A stretch of DNA of 64,000 nucleotides from Flectonema sp. DT1601. Taxonomy: Eukaryota > Euglenozoa > Diplonemea > Diplonemida > Diplonemidae. The stretch is taken from positions 1 to 64,000 of the forward strand of contig OZ025834.1 in assembly GCA_964019425.1 (NCBI GenBank), written 5' to 3'. The notes under the pieces were generated by a model. It worked only from the letters and a program-made list of their open reading frames with translations, made no database searches and had not been told where the DNA came from. Shown one piece after another: positions 45,653 through 58,544 of the stretch. Each line of letters begins with the position of its first letter. Within the stretch, counting starts at the first letter, position 1. Made by a program: the position numbers and the translations under genes.

Positions 45653-46227
45653 CTACTTCTCAAGAAATCTGAGAGTAGAGCAGCACATTGTGGCAGCAGT
45701 CAACATTGACGGCACCTCGCAAGGCTTCCCTGACTGTTAGTTCCGACTTTAGCTCGTGATCCTAATTGACGGAGTCAGGTAATTAAAGAACGAGATGCTT
45801 GCAGCCGAATGAAAATTCATTGCAGGAGAACGCGACAGTAAATGTGTCGCACATTCCAATGTTGCAACACAGATGACCATTCCTTGCGTATCAGCATCTC
45901 ATTGAAACCACATACAGATATCAACGAGGGGACTACTTCTCAAGAAAGCTTGAGAATAAAGTAGTGGCTGTGACAGCATAGACCTCGTCTGAGAGAGACG
46001 GAAAAGACCATCGGCATGCTACAGATATGAGAGGGATTTCATCACGTACAGTGACATAAAGAGACTTCATTCACTACTGTTAGTCAACAACAACAGTGAG
46101 AATAAATATGAGCCTTGGAATCAGTTGAAAACTTGGAAAGGAAATCAACAGATTGTGGACGCTCACTTCTCATCCATTGCGAACAAACAGAAACATCACT
46201 TCTCAACAACTATTGAGAATAGATAGC
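45653..46227 (+). ncRNA. Family of three related hairpins at 270-bp spacing
   Basis: Hairpins at 45653-45683, 45933-45964 and 46197-46227 share a TTCTCAA left arm, a 4-7-base loop, a TTGAGAA-like right arm and a trailing TARA before the outer GTAG- or TAG-type closing bases. The second is nearly perfect: CTACTTCTCAAG and CTTGAGAA, bulge TAAA, then GTAG. The loops differ while the stems are kept, as expected of a selected RNA fold. Other small hairpins lie between them (for example GCGACA and TGTCGC near 45835, CGTCT and AGACG near 45988). The function is unknown. Confidence 0.45.
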
Positions 46228-46344
46228 GATATTTGTGGCACTAAAATAAGTGAACAGGTAGTAGGAAGGAAGGAACAATCAAACGTCAAGTTCACAGCAG
46301 ACTATAAGCTGAAAATTCTGCGGTCTGGAGACAACGCAAACTGA
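46153..46344 (+). pseudogene. Short coding-like stretch with HTH-transposase-like phrase
   Basis: The plus strand is open here without an ATG. The phrase VKFTADYKLKILR resembles the start of the helix-turn-helix domain of IS3-type transposases (FTAEYKLRIL). A second frame just upstream (about 45990-46215) is also coding-like (YERDFITYSDIKRLHSLLL). Together they suggest an old, decayed coding region, possibly transposon-derived. The resemblance is short and could be chance. Confidence 0.25.
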
Positions 46345-46599
46345 CTCGTCACAACAAGTACGTTCAAGAAGCCACGACTACCTCAAATTCAAATGTCACA
46401 AGAGAAAGGGTAGCATGACGCAACTACTATTACCTGCTGAAGTTGATACAATAATTGTACTCATCCGAAGGTATGAGATTAGAGTTAGCAGGTGTCTGCC
46501 TGCATAGCGACACCCTGGTACCACCAGCAGACTTATCGTGAACAGGAATGAAATACCTCAACAAGATGATAGATTAAAGTGTGATGACGTATGCCACTT

Positions 46600-47585
46600 C
46601 TCTCGCTTGAAATTAGAACAGGATCGTAAGACCTACCGTTACTAATACGAGAATACTAAAAACATTAATCAAGCATCTACAAGAACAGTATATCACTGCT
46701 AACAGTGTTGACAGAAGGAAAAAAAAGAATAATCTCTAACAGTACATTGTACTGAAGTTAATTTAGTAAGTAATCTTCGTAAATAATGAAGTAAAAGTGA
46801 AATGTTATTTTTTTTTTTTTTTTTTTTTCCATGGCATGCCAATATTCTGGATATCGTTTTAAAGGTTTAATTTCATTTTAACGGAATCTGAGAATAAGAA
46901 TAACGAAATCGCTCTTGCCAAGAGAGAATACAGATAGCATTTTTCTTGAAATTCCAAAAAAAAAGTGTAAAGTGACAGAGATGTGTAAACCGCATTTTAA
47001 TATTTCTGTCTATGTTGACAAGCTTGCTCTGGCAACGTAATTAGCAATATTTAGTTGGATAAATTAAAAAGAAAAGAAAAAGTAGACCAACGTTGCTACT
47101 TAATCCCACGAATGATAATTTTTAGAACCGCGCGAATCAATGGAGAGGAAATAGGCACTCTCACATAAGGCATCAACGGCCTTTCGCAGGCAGAACCAGA
47201 TGTAATTATTGGTTTCTTACAAGGACAACTCTACTTATCTTTTAACCAAAAAAAAAAAAGACATTTATGAAGTGACTAAAAAAAGTGTAATCGCCAATTC
47301 ATACAACAACTCCAAATACAAAATAGAAAAGGGGGGAAAAAAAAACTTTCAAATGTAAAATAATAAAAACTTCTTTCGTGTATACAACACGGACTCAACC
47401 AAAACAGGAAAGAACATGTTTAAAATAAAAATAAAAATGAAACAAGCAATAGCAAAAGTCCAGTACCAAGTTTTCCTTTATTTTTTTTTTTTGAAGCCGC
47501 AAACACATCACGGTGAGAACAGATGTGACCCAATAGAGAGGGTCAGGGGTTGATGACCTCAATATTTGCATAAAAGAAAACTCAC
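46600..47585. other. AT-rich, no callable feature
   Basis: T runs (for example near 46809-46828) and short frames only. Confidence 0.5.
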
Positions 47586-47612
47586 TTGGAACACTTGACA
47601 AATGCAGTGATG
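47586..47612 (-). CDS. Candidate 27-nt microexon
   Basis: Minus-strand acceptor GTTAACATTTTTCAG and donor GTGAGTTTT bound a 27-base segment open in all three frames; one reads HHCICQVFQ. Length divisible by three means it can be included or skipped without frame change. Supported only by splice-site quality. Confidence 0.35.
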
Positions 47613-47797
47613 CTGAAAAATGTTAACTATGAGAATAATGGTGATGTTTTGGGATGATGGTGCAGACCGACTCGGTTGTGTGAACCAGCCCGCTTCTACT
47701 AACCCAACACAATAAGAGAATAATTGTAAATATGTGAAACGAATTATCTTTTCGCATTCTATGTTTATTTTTTTAAATATTTCTCTTTCCTTTTTCA

Positions 47798-47799
<2 letters not shown>

Positions 47800-47836
<37 letters not shown>
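47800..47836. repeat. T37 homopolymer
   Basis: The longest uninterrupted T run in the window. Similar but shorter tracts recur every 2-4 kb throughout 31-63 kb, on both strands. Confidence 0.9.
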
Positions 47837-47837
<1 letters not shown>

Positions 47838-47999
47838 ATCAGAACAGAATAAAAAGAAAGGAATAAAACAAGCCGTGCTGTGACTAGTGATGACACAAAT
47901 TTTAATGTTAAGCAGAGTACAATAGTCCAAGTCGGAGGACCAGGTAACTAAACACCTGCATTAAACGAGTTGGGAAAGATGAATCACGGATAGGTATTA

Positions 48000-48398
48000 A
48001 TGAATAGACGAAATTACAAGAGAGGGCCTTGTAGTGACAACGGCCAGTTAGACTACTGCTTGAGCACCGGCAGTCTTGCATTCAACGGACTCAATCTGAA
48101 GTGGAAGTTTCGTAGCCTAAAAGACAGTAAATACACTAATCACCCAAAGCAGAATAACAGAAGGAGAGCTGTTACTGAGCTAAAAAGGAATCAAGTCAAC
48201 CTGACTAAACATCAGCAGCAAAAAAGCCAATAGAAGACTAGAAAGAAAAGTAAAAAAGTTGCTGCGATTACAAAGGAGGAAACCATCAGCCAAGTACAAG
48301 ACCACCGAAGTGATAGCACTGCGGAAGTTAACACACAAAGATCTGACTCACAGGTGTTCTTTATCCAAAACTACTACAACAATAATTGATAACAAAGT
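48000..48398 (+). pseudogene. Coding-like frame, 77 codons, with in-frame continuation
   Basis: From ATG at 48000 a 77-codon frame with coding-like codon use ends at TAG (48231-48233), but the same frame continues with similar composition for another 54 codons to TGA at about 48398. The whole is basic and Gln/Asn/Ser-rich with no recognised domain. Either a recently interrupted gene, a read-through stop or chance. TAG is used as a normal stop by other genes here. Confidence 0.3.
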
Positions 48399-48399
48399 A

Positions 48400-50706
48400 A
48401 AACTCAGCTTTTTCCAGCTTACGAAATGCGAATAGGATGCTGTGGTGGAACAGTAAACCGTAGTAGGCAGGGGGAATACGGGGCGGTTATTTTTTAAAAA
48501 AAAGGAAATGTATAACGGCTCTGAACTGAAAATTTCAGCGACCCTTTTTTTTTTGTTTGTTTTTTTGTGTGAGGAAGAAAATTGGGTTTCTGGTCAGTGA
48601 GCTTTTTTTGTGAGCAAGAACACTGCAGATACTACAGGGATTTTACGACAACGAAAAACTAGAAAGCCAAATGTGGGAATAGCGAAAATGAAGAATTCAT
48701 TGGAAACTTCCGTTCTTTCGAGGATATTCGGAAACGCGCGCATTGTTACAATGTGCATTGAAGTCACCTTTCGATACAAAATATAAAAAATGAAAATTCT
48801 CCGTATTTAGATAACTTACTTAACACAGACTCTGGAAATGATCCACCGCAGTCTTTTCTCATACGTTTGTCAGATGAATGACTTCTGCTTTCTTCGGGCT
48901 CAGATTCTTGTTGTGCTATGAGCACCACTGGGAACTTCTTTCACGTTGTAATAAAAGACGTTCTGTTACGAACCCTCAGCCGAGAAATAGAACCATCCAA
49001 AACACGTATGTCCATCTCAGGGATACTCGCTACAATTGTAACTGAGGTATCAAAAAGAAGACTAGGATCTTGAATAATGTATAAAGGGAAGGATGTCAGC
49101 ACGCTTCTTCATACTACCCCGTGTAGCAGATGATTGGTGCTGTTAGTAGTTTTTTTTTTTTTTGCAAAGGGTAGAAGATTCGCCTTCAAGCTGCACGTTG
49201 TTAGGAAGCCAGAAATTTATAATCAGCAGTTTGAAGGCACAAACCTCTCAACGGATTCTCCTTTTTCGTTTGTTAATAAGTAAACAAACTTTTGTATGAA
49301 AGATGAAGGATGCTTTGAGAAGAAAAAAAAAAAAAAAACTATTAGTAAAAAAGAAAATGAATAAAACAAACGAGACCTTTTTTTGCGGCTATTAAATCCG
49401 CTAATAGTGAATAACTATGAGAGGGGGATCAAAGCCAGACCGTTAATTCGTATAAGGATTTTGAAAAAAAAAGGCAACCTTAAATAATGGATATGAGAGA
49501 GGAGCGATCAGTCGCCTCCCACAACAGAAATAACAAAATCATGTCTGGGGAAGAGCTAAACTGTAGTAATTTATCTTGCATGGACCAAATCTGAATAGAA
49601 AACACGCGAACAAAAACCTTTTCTTAGTTGTTCTTAACTTCTGATAGAGGAAGACACTACTATTTGACTAGACAGTGTGAGCTCTACAAAACTGATTTGA
49701 ACAAGTCTCAGTGACTAGAAAAAAAGGTAATGTCGCATACTCTCAACAAGGATTCAATGTAAATTAGATAATGGTTCACGTCCAGGTTTACACGAAAAGA
49801 AATTGATCTTAAAAATGTGCTTTTTTAGCCAGCAGTTTGGAATTGTACTACAGGTGCGAAGGCAAACTAAGGAATAGTTCACCTAACCTCTACAGCTTTC
49901 CAAAGGAAGTGACACTACATCTGAAAGAAAATAATGGCTCTTCGAAACCTTCATAAGATTTCCACAGCGTGGATAGGATCCATTTTTTTTTTTTTTTTTT
50001 TTTAGGGGGCTTGCTTTTGAAAAAAAAAAAAAAAAAAAAAAAAAAAAGATATGATTATAATTTTAAATATGATATAAGAAGTTGTTGATGCTTTTGTTTG
50101 TTTTATAGAAATCAACTACAAGTTTGGTTTGCTTTTTTTTTTTTTAAAAAAAGGGAATATCAAGAAAATAAAAAAAAGACTACCAGAGTGTGGAGAAGGC
50201 AACGCAACTGGTGTAACAACGTGAATATAATATAATACTAAATTGAAATTCAAAACAAAAACCAACTTCTAAGTAAAAGGTTAACAAATTGATAAAAAAG
50301 GGTATGGTAGGGGTTGTGAGGTTATTTTTATTTTATTGCTTTATTGGAAACCTCAGCAAACTCAGACTAACTAGTGACAAATCATTACATTCGCACTTCG
50401 GTTTAGGTAGATTAGACATGGGGGAAAAAAAAACACCACACTATTTATATCGGTGCGTAACAATAACTGGATGTGAGTTAACTCTGATTAAAAATTATTC
50501 TGCCGTAACTATGTAGCAGAGGCCAAAAGCCTTTTTTTTCATTCTTTTTTTACATTCAATTTCATTTTTTAAACTAGGGGAGGAAATTAAATCGATTTTT
50601 ATTTTTTTTTTTTGTTGAATCTTTTTTTTTTTTTCCCCTCCTTCCTTTATTCTTTTACCCAGAAACATTCAGGACACACACAGGGAAAACTTTTCACAGG
50701 AATAAT

Positions 50707-50740
<34 letters not shown>

Positions 50741-51927
50741 TTCTTTCCATGAATTCGAAACGAAAATAATTTGATAAAGCGCAATTCTCGGAAAACACTG
50801 CAGGAAACAGAAAAATGAAATTTATTTATTTCAATTCTTGAATTCATTCGAGAGCAGTCCGAAGAGCTGAACTGAATAACGATTGGAAATCAAAAAGAGA
50901 AAAACATAACCACCGCCAGTAATAACTCGCACTTGAAAATAGCATCACCGCTTACTAAAATTGTTTTTTTTTTATTTTTTTTTATATTAAAGTTAGGTTA
51001 TATTCGCAGTCCTTATTGGTTGATTTGAACCTATACTTAAAACAGATTAAAAAAAAAAGGATAAGAAAAGAAGGTTCTGAGGAATTTGCACTTCCATTAT
51101 CCAGCGCATCTAGTCAACAAGCCGTGAAGCTCATCCCAGACACTTGCGGACGGTGTATTTCCGTAGAGATGAGAGTGACGGATGCAATAAATTTATTTGA
51201 AGCAGAATTAACAAACATTGAAGAACATTATTATCCTCCATTTAATTAAAATTATACCATGGAGAAAAAAATATACAAAAGAAGAAAAAAAAAAAGGTCG
51301 AGCGGTATCGATACCCACCGAGGGAAATGATTTTCGCTATTCTCGGTGAACGCTCGCAAAAGCTACTTTAATACAAAAAGAACTCTCTTTTGGATATATA
51401 CCTTCAACAGATCCAATGCTGCTGTTATACTTTATTTGTTTGGAAAAAATACACCAAACCGATTGCCTTTTGGAAACCTGCTTTAAGAGCTTTGTGCAAA
51501 TAGCAAAAAAAGAATAAATAATAGAACCGGACTTCGGCAAAAAGAGGTGCTGTAAAGCTTTTCTAACGCAGAAGGTTGGCGGTCGCAAAAATTCATCGTG
51601 AATGTGAATTTATATCATCTAGAGTAAGATATGTTGGATGTATGAATTTTGCCTATCCCGACGGGCTTGGGTGCACTACGTGGAATTGAAAAAAGAAAAA
51701 AAGAAACAAAAATATATATAAAAAGAGGGGAGAAATATCGTCAGTTTCGACAGATTCCTATTGCTTCAATTGTTGGTGAATTTCTAACAGAAAGAAGAAA
51801 GTTTTATAAATTGGGAGCGCAAACAGGCCACGGTTTGGCCACAGTTCACGATCAGTGAGGAAGTAGAGAATATATTTACGTGATTTTCATAATTTTTGCA
51901 TTAAAATGATTTATGTTTCTTACTAAA
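48400..51927. other. AT-rich region with long homopolymers
   Basis: Contains adjacent T and A tracts at about 49983-50047 and a T run near 50710-50739. Plus-strand frames at 51016-51249 (77 codons) and 51649-51858 (69 codons) look mildly coding-like. A minus donor GTAAGT near 48820 has only a weak partner. No gene is called. Confidence 0.4.
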
Positions 51928-51975
51928 CCCTTCAGCCGAGAAGGGCCGATGGCCACGCTGGAAATCCAATCAGCG
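51928..51975 (+). ncRNA. Two adjacent GC-rich hairpins
   Basis: CCCTTC (51928-51933) pairs with GAAGGG (51940-51945), and CGCTG (51956-51960) pairs with CAGCG (51971-51975). The loop of the first, AGCCGA, is also found near 42092 and 48980. Possible structured RNA. Confidence 0.3.
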
Positions 51976-52295
51976 GGCTAAGGCGGGAACACTCCGCAAT
52001 ACAAGTTAGTCAATACCGCATCTTGTTGTTTGTTTGTTTACAGAATTCAAACCAGGAATCGCTCAGATATTTTAAAATGTAAATATGAGACACTCTTGAC
52101 TCTTTCAAGCAAAACAATAGGTCTCTCAAAGTGCGCTGGGAAATTAATTCCAGCTGAACGACGGCGATTTCGGCAAGGGAAGCTGCGCTGGCAATTTAAT
52201 ATCAGCGAGTAAGAAGTTACTGAAGTAACACTCACCCCTCTGAGCTCTTAGCTACACTTCTTTCGCATTTGAGTTAACAGTCGTGTTTACTTTGC

Positions 52296-52592
52296 TTGTT
52301 CGTTGCCATTAAAATAAATTCAAAAAGAAAGAAATCCCCTGACAACGCAAAGGGAGGGCAACATTTTGTTCTTGTAAGATATAACAAAGGATTTGTATTA
52401 ATTTTTCTTTTGCTCATAAATAAAAAAATGATTATGAGAAAAAGACACAGAATAATCCATGCCGACGTGCAAATTCAACGAAATCGTTTAAGAGACGGAA
52501 TTATTTTAGTGTTCCCATTCGCTTACAATTACTGGTTTCTCTCAAGAACTACTACTGCAAGAAAGATTGTAAAGCGTATTCTTGAGGATTAA
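52296..52592 (+). CDS. Possible small basic protein
   Basis: A 98-codon open stretch without an early ATG; the first ATG is at codon 45, giving 54 residues (MIMRKRHRIIHAD). The sequence is basic with a hydrophobic patch (FVLIFLLLI) before that ATG. It may be an exon or chance; no family is recognised. Confidence 0.25.
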   Translation: MFVAIKINSKRKKSPDNAKGGQHFVLVRYNKGFVLIFLLLINKKMIMRKRHRIIHADVQIQRNRLRDGIILVFPFAYNYWFLSRTTTARKIVKRILED

Positions 52593-52599
52593 GAAACGG

Positions 52600-55500
52600 A
52601 CGTTTACCTTTTTAGAAAGCAAGGGGGAACTTGAGCACTTCTTCCCAGCAGCAGGCACAATGCTACAAAGGGTTTGTGAGTATGCTTCACATAAAAAGAG
52701 ATACACCACGCAGTGAAAGCCTACAACAAGGTAGCACTACACGTGGAAATGAAAAGTAAACAAGTCAGCTAATCAGCAGCTCAGTTTACCTTTCACAGCA
52801 TATCAAATTACATTACAATGATAGATCTGAAATCTATGTAATGGGACTGGGTTGGAGGGAGCTGAGAAAAGTGCTAAAAAAAAAGAAATATGTTCCCCCT
52901 TGTTCTATCATTCAACGCAAATATAAAGTCACAGACAGAAGGCTGTGTATGAAATGAGACAGAAATAGTTGAAGGGAAATTAATGACTCCTTCGATTATA
53001 TCTATCTCACGCTGTATGTTAACATAAATATTAGCAAGAACGACAACGAAGAAGAAAAAAAAATAAGCAATTCTACAGTGTTTTCTTTGAACTACATTTA
53101 TATCAGTCTTTCAATTGTTTGTTTGTTTTTTTTTTAAAAACGACACTCATTTTTATCCTTTTTTTTTAAATTATTTCTTTTCCCCATGTGTGTTCCTGAA
53201 TTTTCCCTCTCCCAAAAGAATTACTACTAATAAAATTAAAAAAAAAAAAAGATTCCGTGACAAAAAGCATGCTTCCTCGAAACAATACCTAATAACATCC
53301 GTACTCGTTCATTCCGTGGAGGAGAAACTAAGTGGGTGTTCTTTTTGAAAAAAGTGAGTAAAAACCCTTTATTATTGAACTTCATCAGATAACAACCAAA
53401 ATATAACAGATTTGAGAAAAAATAATGGTTAAGATATTTGAACGAAAAAAAAAAAAAAAGAAGAAGAAAAAAAAGTGGGGAAATATGTATAAGGAGAGTA
53501 AAGGAGAAACAAACAAAAACACCAGGAGCGATGTGTTTACGTGAATGAACCAAACAGAGGAAGCTGTAATGGGACAAAAAGCAACGATACTAATAAGGCT
53601 AGAAATAACATACAGTGTACCACACTGGGGGGCGAGATTCTCTAATAAGAAAATCACACAAAGCATCACCGTAACATAGAAACAAAGAAATTCAATGGAA
53701 GCTTTGTTTAATCAACAGACCGCAGGAGAAACAAAGAGCAAAAAGAGGTACTCTAAAACAATATGGGAGCAGAACGAAAAAGATGAGATCGATCAAAAGA
53801 ACTGACCAATTACAGACAGGGGGGTGTGTGCGAGTACAACACATAATATAAAGACCTACTCGTTAAGAAGTCTTTGCAAATATCAATACAAAAAAAAACA
53901 TCAAACACAACGCACCATATGTGGTGCTTAACATAAGAAAGGAAAAGCCTTAGGAGGTAATTGGGGGATATTTACGACACGTTTTAGTATTTATTTAGTT
54001 TTCTGGAAGTAAAAAAAAGAAGAAAAAAAAAAAAAAAAAATGAGAGTTGTTTGAAAGATTGTATATTCTTTTTTTTTTTCTTTTTTTCTCTTTTTTTTAA
54101 TTTATTTATTTTACTTACTTACTTAATCGTTTAACTCTTCTCGTGGGCGCTTTGTACACAGATTTCTATTTCAAAATGAAAAAATAAAATAAAAAAAAAC
54201 TGCTGGTTTGTGGTGGGGTTTTTTATTATAATTTTTTTTTTTTTTTTATTGTTGTTGTTTTTATAATTGTTTTTTTTCTCTTTTTTTTTTTCTAAAATAT
54301 AACGTGAACCAATTCCAAAAGTCATTTCGAACTGTATAAAAAAAAAAAAAAAAAGAAATTATGTATATAAAAATAAATAAGAATAAGACGACAAACTAAA
54401 AAAAAAAAAAAAATTCTGCAGCTCCATAATTGATAACCACTTTTTTGTAATATAAAGGGCGCAAAAACGTGTGTTATCTTCCACTCAGATTTACATAACG
54501 TAGTAAAGCACATTATAAGTTATTTTGTGACTAAAGTAATTTAAAAACAACTTTTTATGTAAGTAATTCTTACCTCCACTTATTTTTTTGATTTAATATT
54601 TGTGGATACGTCTCAATACTACTTTTTTTTTTTTTTTTTGTTTGTTTGAAAAATCTGCGATCTGAAGTTACCATACATAACGCAAGATGAAACCCTTTTT
54701 TTTACAGCGCAGTATCAGAATTACGAAACAGTTATAATGCCATTAGCAGCACAACCTATAAGGCAAGGAACATAAATTAGAAATTGTAAAAAGGTATAAG
54801 GGGAGGGAATAAAAATCGTGGTGAAGGAAACATATAATCAGATTTTGTGGGGATGCAAGTCGATAACAAGGTGGGATGGCGCGTGTCAAAAAGCTCACTC
54901 TCCCAGCATAGGACACGCATCATGTCAACCTGACTCACTAAGAATAAGACTACAATCTAAAAAAGACAATAATAATAATAATAATAAATTATAATAATAA
55001 TAAAGTTAACTAACAGAGGTTCTCTGTTTGCATACGAACATTATGATAACACGATTCTTACTCTGACGAAATAGTCAGCTGAGTATTTATCAATGTGAAC
55101 ACGTTCATACAAAACAACCATCAAGGATGTTTTCACTGGTTTCTGTAGTCTAAATTAAAATTCAATTCTTACGAAACTGTAAATCAAAACGACCACAGAG
55201 TTAATCAAATCTTCAAGTTACACGAAAAGAAATGGAAAACAATCCGCTGTAGGGACTACGAACGGTGTACATCCTGAATAACAATAATTTTAATGGAATA
55301 AACACGCGAGGGGTCAAAAATTAGTAGTCTGTGAATTTAATAACGTTTAATAACGATGTGATTGCTACGGGAAATAGGGAAACAAGACTAACAGTTACAC
55401 TCTTGAGAAAGTTATAACCGATAGACGTCCGTTATACTGTCCGATCCCAAACATTGTAGAGTTTCTCCCGACCAACAACACCTGCTTTTTTAGAACGTTA

Positions 55501-57094
55501 TTTTTGCAAGCGGAAAAGAGAGAGAACAAAAAAAAAAAAAAAAAAAAAAAAAACTTCACAATTCAAATAGCAATAATATAACTAATAAGGGAGACGGGAG
55601 GAGGAGGGAAAAATGAGCTTATAAAAAAAATGTTTGAATTTACCTCAACATCAGAAAAAAAACACCATCGCAAGTTGAAATTGTAGAAAAGCGAAGATCA
55701 GTCGGAGATGGTTGAGAGATTGCTTCTCTGACGTTAAGCTGATGATAAAACTGTTTAATAAAATAACTAAAAAAGAAAATAACAAAAAAAAAGGGGTTTT
55801 CAAAAGATAAAATACTCGATTGCTAGTAGTCGGGCTCTTCTCTTTTTCTTTTTGATCAATGCATTTATTAAGCACACAGTGCATCCAAAGTACCCATTAC
55901 AAGTACTGTACTGGAAGCGTGCCATAATTGTGATTGTTGCATATTTTGATATTTTTATTTGTTTTTTATCAGGCGTGTTGACACCGACAACCAGCACAGC
56001 GTCTCATCAATACTTCTTCCAAGATATGAAGAAGACTGAATGAGGCTGACTACCGAAGGTAATAGATTACAACGCTGAGAAGACGTGAGCTTCACTTCAG
56101 CAAATAGTGAAACGGAACCCACACGGGGATGCAGTGTTAAACCGTTTGGTTGTTCTATTTTTTATTGACCGCCCACACTTCTCTAAATAAGCCAATAAGT
56201 GCAAAAGGAAGTACCCAGGATTTTGCAAAGTAACTAAGATCACAGTCACCAAACACCACAATAAAGGATTTAACAAACCCTCACGTGTTAGAATGGTTCC
56301 TGTTCTCCTATGTCATTGCAGAGCGTCCCTGAGAGGGGACCCATTGCCATTTGCAGGCTTTTTCGTTATGGAAAAAAAATAAAATTTAAAAGATAACAAA
56401 AATGAAGTTCTTCGTGAGTTGCTTGCGGGGGGTTGTAGGCCGCGCGACCGCAAGACTTTATTATTTTTCTTAGTTTTTCAAACTTAACAAAAGAAGAGGA
56501 AAAGCAACACAACATGCTTAATAAACGATCGGTTACACGTAATAGACAAAGATCAAGTAATAGTACTCATACATCCCGTGGTCTGGAGATGCATACCAAT
56601 AGATAAAGTTCAGTAAGCTACACTGCTAATTGAAATCCAATGTAAAGCTACTATCGCACTGTGAGAGTTCTATTTGACACCTTCTTAAAGCAGAACTCAT
56701 ATTAAATAGCATTAGCTTCAGTCGTGAAAACGACTCTATTGAACAGCAGGAGCTAACAGGAATAAGAAAAGGAACACTGATATGCTAAATTCAAATCACA
56801 CCACGTAAACCGCCACTAGCGCTCGTTAAACTACCAGGGGGGTAACCAAGTACGTCACACTTTAACGTGAATGATGTGCTATTGCTACTCGAGTAAAAGC
56901 TGACTTCACGACGACGTTGATACTTAAGAGAGAAATACTTCCAAATCCACTAATGTTGTCATGAGTAGTCACCATCAATGTGGATCTTGAAGTTTCTCAA
57001 ACTCATCAAGCGAAGTGAGACAGATAGCATATGTTCGTGCGTAGCTAAACAAAATAAAGAAAAAGAACAGACAAGAAAGAAAAAAATACAAAGC

Positions 57095-57125
<31 letters not shown>

Positions 57126-57970
57126 TCCCCCATGAAAGGGAAATAACTTGTGATAAGAAATTGGTGGGAGTGAAAAGGGAGAGAGAAAAGACCAAAATGC
57201 AGCAGACCGAAAAGCAAACAGCTGCGAAGAAAGCACATTTGCAAAACTGTGCAAAATCAAAAACAAAACTAATGATGTGCTTGATAGTTCATTAACACAA
57301 CAGATAACAGGTAATGAATAATATTTTGACAAAATAACTTACCATTCAGTTCCTATTGATTACATCTGTTTGTTTTTATAATTCATATTCCTCGTAACCA
57401 TTGCGCCTTAGATGTGATGTACGGTCTCAGAACCAGATCGTTGCGTAGTTAAAAGTAATAATGCATTTGCAATTATTCATTGCACGAATCGGTTTGTCAA
57501 TTTGTAAAAGTCGGGAAGCCGATCTCAAAAGGGAACTCTCACAGCAGTTAATACCACCTGTGAGATCCAAGAGTTTTCCCAGACACAAACGACTACCAAG
57601 ACCTACCACACCTCTAAAGGCAAACAGAATTACGGAGGCGAGTCAGTTACCGCATGAAACAAAACTGGAAAAAAAAAAAAATAAATAAAAAAATGGAAAT
57701 CCCCGACCCTTTTTGCTGCCATGTCCAGGCAAGCGTTTGTCAGTTACGCAACAAGAAGTAAATTAATGAGCGGATTGAAACTTAGAACAGCACACACAGA
57801 TCCCTTCACATTGCGGACTAACAATTCGTTAGAATCGTAAGTCTAATCGACTGCGAAGGAAATCAGCTGAACAGTGTGAGTTCAATTACAGTATAATTAC
57901 AAACAACAAGGTATGCGTTACGTTTATTTATTTTATTATTTTAGGATAAGTGTATTCCACTACACCTAAT

Positions 57971-58006
<36 letters not shown>

Positions 58007-58544
58007 TATTTTTATTGAAGTCGGGAAGGGAAAACCAAATTCCAGTATAAATTCACCAGTATATCCGTGAGGGTATTTCAGCTAACTAACCAATATTATT
58101 AAATCTCCACCAAGGTTCTAAGTTTGGGAAGGGGATGGATTCAATTATTCTTTTCGTTCCGTAATCGTTTAAAATCCGCAACAAGCAAACCAGCAGTTAA
58201 ACTTAACAAATGAGGGGGATAAAAAAAATAGATCGTAAATAATTCGATAAGGGAAGTGATTTTTAGGGAATGAAAGAACAAAAAAAAAAAAAAAAAAAAA
58301 AAAACTCCCTTATGAAATAAAAAAGAGAAAAAAGAATATGCTGAGAAATTTATAATTGACTAAGTGAAAAAAAAAAAAAAAAAAAAAGAGAAGAGAAGAA
58401 GTAAAGAAAATTTCCAGCCAACAAATAATCAATAAATAACAAGAAAAGAAGCTGTGGGACTGCTCGGGTTGAAGATCCTTCAGCACCCACAAGGGAGTCT
58501 GCTATTAAAAGTTCTTTTTTAGTTTTTTTATTTTATTTTTTTTT
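52600..58544. other. AT-rich region, hairpin islands, no callable gene
   Basis: Holds hairpins at 54881-54918 (GCGTGTC and GACACGC) and 56422-56454 (CTTGCGG and CCGCAAG around a G6 run), and a short GTCCC/GGGAC hairpin near 56326. A GTAAGTT donor near 57345 has an acceptor 24 bases away but no open frame. An AAT microsatellite lies near 57096-57125. T and A tracts are frequent. Confidence 0.45.

Noticed and set aside
52801-52836. Minus-strand exon between ATTTCAG and GTAAAC
   Set aside because: All three frames contain stops and the donor is weak.
57345-57367. Minus-strand exon with a strong GTAAGT donor
   Set aside because: All frames contain stops; at most a non-coding exon.
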